A stretch of 57,797 nt of DNA from Smittium mucronatum (lineage: Eukaryota > Kickxellomycota > Harpellomycetes > Harpellales > Legeriomycetaceae), in assembly GCA_001953115.1 (NCBI GenBank), contig LSSL01000168.1, positions 1 to 57,797 of the forward strand, read 5' to 3'. Made by a program: the position numbers and the translations under genes. Shown here one piece after another: positions 51,201 through 57,797 of the stretch (position 1 is the stretch's first letter; every line of letters begins with the position of its first letter). The notes beneath the pieces were generated by a model. It ran no database searches and was not told the origin of the DNA. It saw only the letters and a program-made list of their open reading frames with translations.

Positions 51201-52700
51201 GAGCGTTTGAATTTGTTATTAAAAGCTTACTGGCTCATAGTAAAGCATATAAATTACTCGGTGAATACAGCAATGAAATCTTATCCAACAAATTTGTACA
51301 AAAAAAAGGGGAAGAAATGAAACCAGAAATTAAAAAAAATTGAACAGAATTTCCAAAAAAAACCATATATTAGAAAAGTCTCATAAAAATAATATAGATT
51401 AAAATTTAACATCAAAAAAATCACAAAATCACAAAAATTATAATTTAAAAAAATAAATGGGGTGATGGCAACGAAAACTGTTGGGGTAAAATTAGGAATA
51501 CGGGACTAGTCTGCAATGAATCAAAATTAAAACTAAAGCGAGCATCTATCCATGAAATACATAGTATAAAAATGATCGGAGAATGCAACAAGCCACAAGG
51601 GGGGGGGGGTTATTAATCAATAAAATAAATAATAGCTTGAATTTTATTGCAAAAAAATTCTTAATGGAAAACAGTATTTTATATTATTAAATTGAAATAA
51701 AACCAAAATTTAAATCCTTGAAATCTGGTAAAGATTTTTTACATAAATATCCAACACTAAGCTGATCGGCCATCTCAGCCACAGAAAATCTGACGAAAAA
51801 AAATCGAAATCTTGATTTGGGAAAATAAATTGAGATGTCCACTGCACCAAGATGTCATGCACTCCAGAAAAAAAAACATGAAACTTTTGATTCAGCAAAG
51901 AAACTAAATCCCATTATAAAAAAAAATTCTTCTTTAAACGGTAATAATGTTCATTAATATCATTTGAAGAATCTATAAATTCAAATGGAAATACACTATT
52001 TTTTATAGAATTTTTTACCAGGTTGTGGAAATAGTTGGAGTTAAGAAACTGACATCGGAAATAAAAACTAATACTCTGTTAAAAAAGCTGCGATTCTTTA
52101 TGGAAACATAGTAAAAGCATTATCTGATTACGGAACAGCATTTACTAGGAGTTATACGACTAAAAAAAGGAAAACTAGAACGTTAAAAAATATTCGCATT
52201 ACCATAAAACCAAGATATTTTTATGATTAAGAGTATGTTTAGCAAAATTTTAAAATCAATATTTAGAGTATTCATATAAATTCATAACCGATTGAAAAAA
52301 AAACATGTCAAAGCGTTTTTAAATCGATATTAAATATAGAACTCTATGGAAAAATCACCATTCATGGAGCTCTATGACAGGAAGACTAGAATTACATTTT
52401 AACATTTAATTCAGGATGTAAATTTAAGCTTGACTATATATGATTACGAAAGGTATGGAGAGATATGTTGGGGTTATTAAATTAAATAGTAGAAATGGAT
52501 ATGGCAAAATTAAGGAAAGACATATAAGCACATGTAATGATTGGTATAATTTAAATAATTCAGAAATCAGAAATCAGAGAACAAGTGTTTCTGAAAAGAC
52601 AATTCAATAATCGCAATGAGTTAAATATAGGTTTTATCTCGACGTATTAGGCCTCCAAAATTATAAAAAAAGTCAGGACAGGTAATTATTTAATAAAGAG
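48240..52700 (+). mobile_element. Decayed Ty3/gypsy retrotransposon, copy 2 (same family)
   Basis: The reverse transcriptase shows EHYVFLLIS and NPATFQRKME (about 50380-50450). These are followed by the connection region with NLGY...EKG, SPEKTE, a FRGIIGMV block and YRPFF (about 50630-50780). An RGRVERLN block near 51190 is the same RNase H end as RGRISIFN in copy 1, at almost the same distance from the active-site region, so the copies share a family. The integrase core follows at about 51960-52170: VEIVGVKK, then a TSE-type helix and a degraded second catalytic region. Upstream sequence from about 48240 has gag-like, charged, protein-like composition. All frames are broken. Long terminal repeats are not resolved and the boundaries are approximate. 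Confidence 0.7.
51599..51609 (+). repeat. Poly-G run (11 G) inside the Ty3 fossil
   Basis: A rare G homopolymer sits in A/T-rich sequence within the region between RNase H and integrase of copy 2. It parallels the poly-C tract around the assembly gap and is a likely source of sequencing error. Confidence 0.85.
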
Positions 52701-54089
52701 ATAAATAAATAAATTAAATAAAAAGATCTCATAACAAGAGCCGAAGTATTCCTCATGGAAGGAGAGAAAATATTATGGATTAAACGATTAATTAAAAATT
52801 AAGTAGTTATCCAATAGATATCATGGTTGATATACATTATTGATTTTAAAAAATATTATTTAGTATACAAGGTTATTTATTCTTATTCCAACAAAATATA
52901 TTTTCACATAAATGTTACTAAATGTCTGAAAACGAATTTTTAATTGAAAAATTATGGCTTTATTAAAATAAGTATTTTTTTTTGTAATAATCCTATAATG
53001 CTAGAGATTTTAATAAAAAAAAAGCTTAAGAGATGAAAAATTAAAAAAAAGAAAAAAAATTAAAATTTAACAAAGCTTTTTCAATAAATAAAATGAATGG
53101 TATTTCTGAGTTTTTATTAGTAAAAAATATCTGGTAACAGAAAAAATTGAATTGAAACAAACGAATTTGAGTTAGAAAAGAGATTTCAAAACTTGAGAAA
53201 CGAATTTTCAAAATTGCGATAAAAAATTTAAAAAAAAATGCTGCTTAAAGTAATTAATATAAACGGGTGTAATGCTAATTAAATGTTATAAGAGTATTAT
53301 TATTGTAAAAAAAATATTTATTTCTGAGTTATACGATGAAAAATAAGCCGCATCTAAATCAAAAACCATGAAAAGATAATTATTGAATTAACTAATGGCA
53401 GTTTAAGCTCATTTCATACTAAAATAAATTAAATTCTGAAATTTTTATAATTAAATGCATAATATATACTGCAGGAGAAAGAAAATTGTAGGGAAATAAA
53501 CTAAACAAAAGCTCGCTAAAGTTCAATTTTTTTATTTCAGGAATCCTCAAATGTATGGTGGTATTATAAATTATGGCGCCTTTGTTGAAAATCATTCATC
53601 AAAACTATCAGATATTAATTTTTTTACACATAAAAAATGACTGAAAAATTATCGGCTTCCTCAAATATGCGCATCAAGTCCTATTTAACATTTATTAGAG
53701 AAGGATATACATAAATTTATGTTTGTATAATAGAAAATAAAATCCTGTGTATATGAGTTTAGTTAATAAAGGTGATATTCATGATTATATTTGAATATTA
53801 ATGCCCTTTATGGAAGAATTATATACTGTAAAGATTTTCATAAAATTGGAAAATACCTTTAATATCCATTTACAGAATAAATAAAGCAATAGAAGCTTTT
53901 CACAAACACTTGAGTATAATGAAACATCAGATTAATGGGTCTAAGAACATTAAAGATGTTATAGGAAAAATTGTACAGCTAATAGGATTTTTTTTTTGTA
54001 TCAGGGAATTTTATTGTAAGATAACGTCATTAAAAACTATACTAAAAAAATATGAAAAAAAGAAAAAGTCGTATAAAAAGGACTATTAT
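52701..54089. other. AT-rich non-coding stretch
   Basis: No intact gene is seen. The part just after the Ty3 copy may contain a degraded long terminal repeat, but no convincing partner is found upstream. Confidence 0.45.
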
Positions 54090-54620
54090 ACTAACTACAA
54101 TAAGCTCTTCTGCCGGACTACTGGCTGCATACCTACGGGAAAAGGGTTCAATCTTTAACCGAAAGACCCCCCCTGGCATTAATTCAAGTAGGCTGGATGG
54201 CTGAGGTTGCATGCAGTCAAGAATTAAGTTTTTTGTCAATGAACAATAGTTCATTGAAGCTACTGAGTTCTTAGTCAGAGCCCAATTATAACAGGATTAA
54301 TAAAATTAGGCTCCTACCCAAAAGTGGGATTGATCGACATAGCTTTCCTAAAAATAGCTGTTAGACGCTGAGATCCGTCTGACTGTCGAAAGCTGGACTT
54401 CTGCACTAGATTATGTCCCAGCTGTGCTAAACGATCGGTTTCTCCTGTTTTGAGATGGTCTTCCTCTGGAATCGCTATCCTCCGAATCGCTGTGCACTGT
54501 GTCCACTACTCCCAACCAAGAATAATACAACGCTGTGTGAAATTTTAGTTTTGTGTACTTCGAAAAGTACATTTTTAAGCCCCTAAACCACGACAAGGTA
54601 TTTCACTCTTAGGAGTTTCA
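54090..54620. other. GC-rich structured island of unknown nature
   Basis: For about 530 bases the base composition is far more balanced than anywhere outside the two genes. The edges on both sides are sharp. Two perfect short hairpins lie inside: CAATGAAC/GTTCATTG (near 54237-54256, loop AATA) and TGTACTT/AAGTACA (near 54554-54571, loop CGAA). Neither strand gives a convincing protein. A 60-codon minus-strand frame (54596-54411) is Ser/Arg-rich, with no recognised domain. In an A/T-rich genome such islands are often structured non-coding RNA genes or recently inserted elements such as a solo LTR. A minus-strand TGTTATAATT at about 54294-54285 could be an LTR start. I cannot decide between these. 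Confidence 0.5.
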
Positions 54621-57600
54621 GACTTTTAAAAAAAATAGTCTGATTTTGATAAGGGTAAAACACAGCTCTTCATAATATTGTATTTTTTTTCAAATAATTA
54701 CAAAAATTACCAGGTATTTGCAAATAATTTCATATTTAATTGTAATTTCTCATATTTTTATTATTTGATCGTTTTTTAATATTTTCAAAAAAGCCGGTGA
54801 AGATTATTAAAAAAATTTCACAATTTAAATGTTTTAATAATGAAGAAATAGATGTAATTTCATGTAACAAATTCGAACTCTAAAATAAAATCTGCATAAC
54901 CCTTCTCGCTACAAAATTTACCTAACACGAACCAATATAAAAAATTTAAAGCTTTATTTAAATATAGCACCTTAAAAAGGAAATTAATCCATAGATTTTG
55001 ATGAGATAAATTATGAAACGCACAAATTAGATTAATTTAAAAAAACACTTCAGTCAAGTAGCCTTATTAATGCTCTGTGAAAATCATCAATATAGTTATT
55101 ATCGACACAAGAATAAGTAGGTATTGCCTAAATATTAAATAAAACAGCTATTTTCTAATTTTTTTCAAGAAATATTCCTAGTAATACGGATTAAATTTTA
55201 ATAAATTTAAAAAGTGAAATTAAAAGTTTTCAAAAAAAATTTTAATGGCTAAAAAAACCAATAAGAATATTCAATTATTAATTTATCCGAGAAATGGCTT
55301 ATAAATCTTATTATAAAATTTGTTTCTTTTTTAGATTTTCTTTTCACAGGATAATTATATGATCTATATTTTATTTTATTAATTAAAAGTTATTTTCTAA
55401 TTTAGTTATTAATATAAAGGCTATGACTTATATTTAATAATAATTCCTATTGATTTTTTGAATTAATCCAGATGATTATGTGTTATTAGTTATCTCGCTT
55501 TTTCGATTTCGGGATTATCGAAGTTTTATATTTTCTGTTATTTATTGAATATTTTTTTCATAAAAAATGAAATGAAGGTAGAAATTTGTGATTATATTTA
55601 ATACTAACGTGTCTTAATATAAATTCAAAACCAATGGAATTTTATATAAATGATAAAGTTTATACACAGTCTTTTTAAACTTAGAAATTTCAAGCGGCAA
55701 ATAAATCATGAGTTTATATGAATTAATAATCCTTAAACCAATACCCTCAAGTTATGAAGCTGCTGTAGCTGCGGAGAGGAGTTGGATGAAAATTTTTTGA
55801 GAAAAAATTCTCTTTTTCTTAATTAATTTTTAATTAGTTTTTATAAATTTTTATTAACTTTAAAATTAATCTCCCGTATATATATATGAATGAGTAATAG
55901 TATAATTTTAACTAATATATTTTATCCAAAAAAATTAATATGAGCAGATCTGAGACCAATAGTAAAAAATTAAAATTTATATTCTTTAAAAGAAAATATA
56001 AACGTAAAAATTGTGAATATTATCAATTTTGGAACTAGTAATTAAAAAATTACCATATTATTGAAAATTTCCCCAAAAAAAAAGTGAATACATTATTACA
56101 AAATAAAATTTATGGATTTAGAGTTTATGCGAAATCGAAATTAACGAAAAAGGGTTTTTAGTCTAAAATAGGGGTAAATTAATTATAATTTAAAACTACG
56201 AAATTTATAATTTTTATAAACATAATTAACAAATGATTTACCCACTTAATGGTTCAGTTTTATTTGAAAATGCTGGGATTGGACTATTATTTTTAATTTA
56301 TTTCGACTTTATATACACACTTAATATATCTTTAATATATTTAAATATAGATTTTTGTGGAAGTGATTTCCCATTTGGAATTGTTATCAAAAGTATATTC
56401 TTTTTATGAGTTTATCTATTTATGATTCTAAAAACAGTACAAGTGTTAGTGGACCAACAATGATACAAGTTTACTTTTATTAAAATGAATTAAAATCTCT
56501 GAATGAAAAAATGCATGCTATTTATAAAAATAAAATTAAGGAAAACCAGTTAAGCTTAGAAATTTAAATTTAGAGCGCTTAATGATCAAAGAATATAAAA
56601 AATCTCAGAAAAAACCAAAAAAAAGGTGTTGAGTTGTTATAATTCACCGTTCAACCAACTCACTCCTTGGAAATATTGAGATATTTATAACAATATAATT
56701 CTTACCATATTATTATTAATTAGAATACTATTGATATAACGAATACAAATAAATATATTCTATTGTAATTATAACGTCTGGAATAGTACTCTTAACTTAA
56801 CAAATAAGTCTCTACTAAAAGCTCTGTTAGAACAGCTATAATTATGAGCCGTAAAAATAACATGGATAGTGCAAAAATTACACGTGTAATAATGCTTTAA
56901 TGTTAGAGTATTTATTTATTCAAAAATTTTTATACTAATTATTTACTTATTTTCTAATTTGGAAAAAATATCCCAATAAAAATATATTTCCCTTTTCAAT
57001 ATAAAAACTATAGACAATCATAAAAAAACAAACCGTTAATTAATATGTTTATAGTACGATATTTCTTAAAAAAAATTATCATGGAACGAAAATATCAATT
57101 TAACAAAATTCGGTAAAATTATTACATATTGAGTTAAAATTTTTTTTTTTTAAATTTAAAATATCATCGATAAGAAAATTATAAATTATAAAAAATGTTT
57201 TATGAATTCATTTAACGGATTGTATTAAAAAATAAAACACATCAAAAGATTTTCGGAGAACAAATGAGAAATAAAATTCTTCATATAAGGAGGGAAATTC
57301 TAATTTCTTTATATTAATAGAGGAAAATCTTAAGAAATAACACGAGTCAAATTGGATAATTTAGGTGTGGATTTAGGTAGTTGGAGAGGTTTAATGGAAA
57401 GTGAAAAAAATCACATTCGAAATAACCCCAAAAAAATTGTTCAATTTATTTTTATTTCCCTAGCTCACAAATGGTGAAAAAGTAAAAAAAAAATTCCACT
57501 TTTTTCAGTTCAGAAATACTATGCTCAAAAAAAGCCCTAGAAATTTAATTAAAACACATAATATTAATTATAATAAGCTTTTTCAATTGAAATATCACAA

Positions 57601-57692
57601 AATTTTACATTTTTTTAAATAATTTTTCTAATAAGAATATAAATTTAAACCCTTTTAACTTTTAACTTTTAAATTAAATAAAAATTTACATT
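54621..57692. other. AT-rich non-coding stretch
   Basis: No gene, RNA or repeat is recognised. Confidence 0.55.
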
Positions 57693-57797
57693 TTAAACAC
57701 AACTCTTGAACACATAAACATCTTCTAAACCAATTTTACCAACCTTTTCGGAAATATTTTCAACCCAAAACATCCAATCAACAATATCAATCCAAAA
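57693..57797 (-). CDS. Possible C-terminal end of a gene running off the window
   Basis: On the minus strand, 34 uninterrupted codons run from the window edge to a TAA at 57695-57693. The frame has many G-starting codons (Asp, Val, Glu, Gly) and three Trp. Local GC is higher than in the adjoining sequence, and the plus strand is nearly free of G. All of this is coding-like. The piece is too short to assign a family, so it is a candidate terminal exon only. Confidence 0.35.
   Translation of the reverse strand, partial: FWIDIVDWMFWVENISEKVGKIGLEDVYVFKSCV

Noticed and set aside
47760..52900. LTR pair flanking Ty3 copy 2 (about 47790-47900 and 52780-52880)
   Set aside because: Similarity is limited to short A/T words such as TTAAAAATTAA; it is not convincing without alignment.
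54133..54150. GGGTTCAATC word as a tRNA B-box
   Set aside because: No A-box at a suitable distance and no cloverleaf can be drawn, so no tRNA is called.
1..57797. CRISPR arrays, bacterial operons or prophage
   Set aside because: No regularly spaced direct repeats or Shine-Dalgarno-type gene strings are present. Introns and transposon types show eukaryotic DNA.

Overview
This is a strongly AT-rich eukaryotic nuclear window with very low gene density. Short GT...TAG introns, a fungal-type vacuolar/lysosomal major-facilitator gene, and fossils of LINE, Ty3/gypsy, hAT and pogo-like elements suggest a fungus. An AT-rich early-diverging lineage (for example Zoopagomycota/Harpellales-like) fits best, but that assignment is inference from general character only.

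Layout. Positions 1-17000 hold no gene I can support. They do contain three pairs of long, diverged inverted repeats (arms near 3181/5030, 7751/11518 and 13495/14100). Next comes a candidate first exon (17019-17150), then a long intact exon (17651-20470, 939 codons, probably extended upstream to a splice acceptor at 17607). It encodes a large protein with a disordered N-terminal third and a weakly recognisable C-terminal beta-sandwich-like region. A 504-base assembly gap sits inside a poly-C tract (21856-22359). On the minus strand, 25489-23368 is a five-exon MFS transporter of the MFSD1 type, whose reading frame closes exactly across four short introns.

From 25.5 kb onward the window is a graveyard of mobile elements. 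It includes a TIR element (26731-27326), a foldback element with 16-bp tandem repeats (28330-28556), a 72-bp pogo/Tigger-like MITE flanked by TA (28883-28954), and a decayed BED-finger hAT transposase (about 30505-31540). A full-length but dead LINE (31805-37131) is flanked by a 15-bp target-site duplication. Two decayed Ty3/gypsy copies of one family lie in the same orientation (about 44.6-47.7 kb and 48.2-52.7 kb). A conspicuously GC-rich island lies at 54090-54620, and an open frame runs off the right edge on the minus strand.

Only the 939-codon gene and the transporter look alive. Every transposon frame is broken by many stops, and several changes read as C-to-T or G-to-A. The two live genes are convergent and show no evident functional link.
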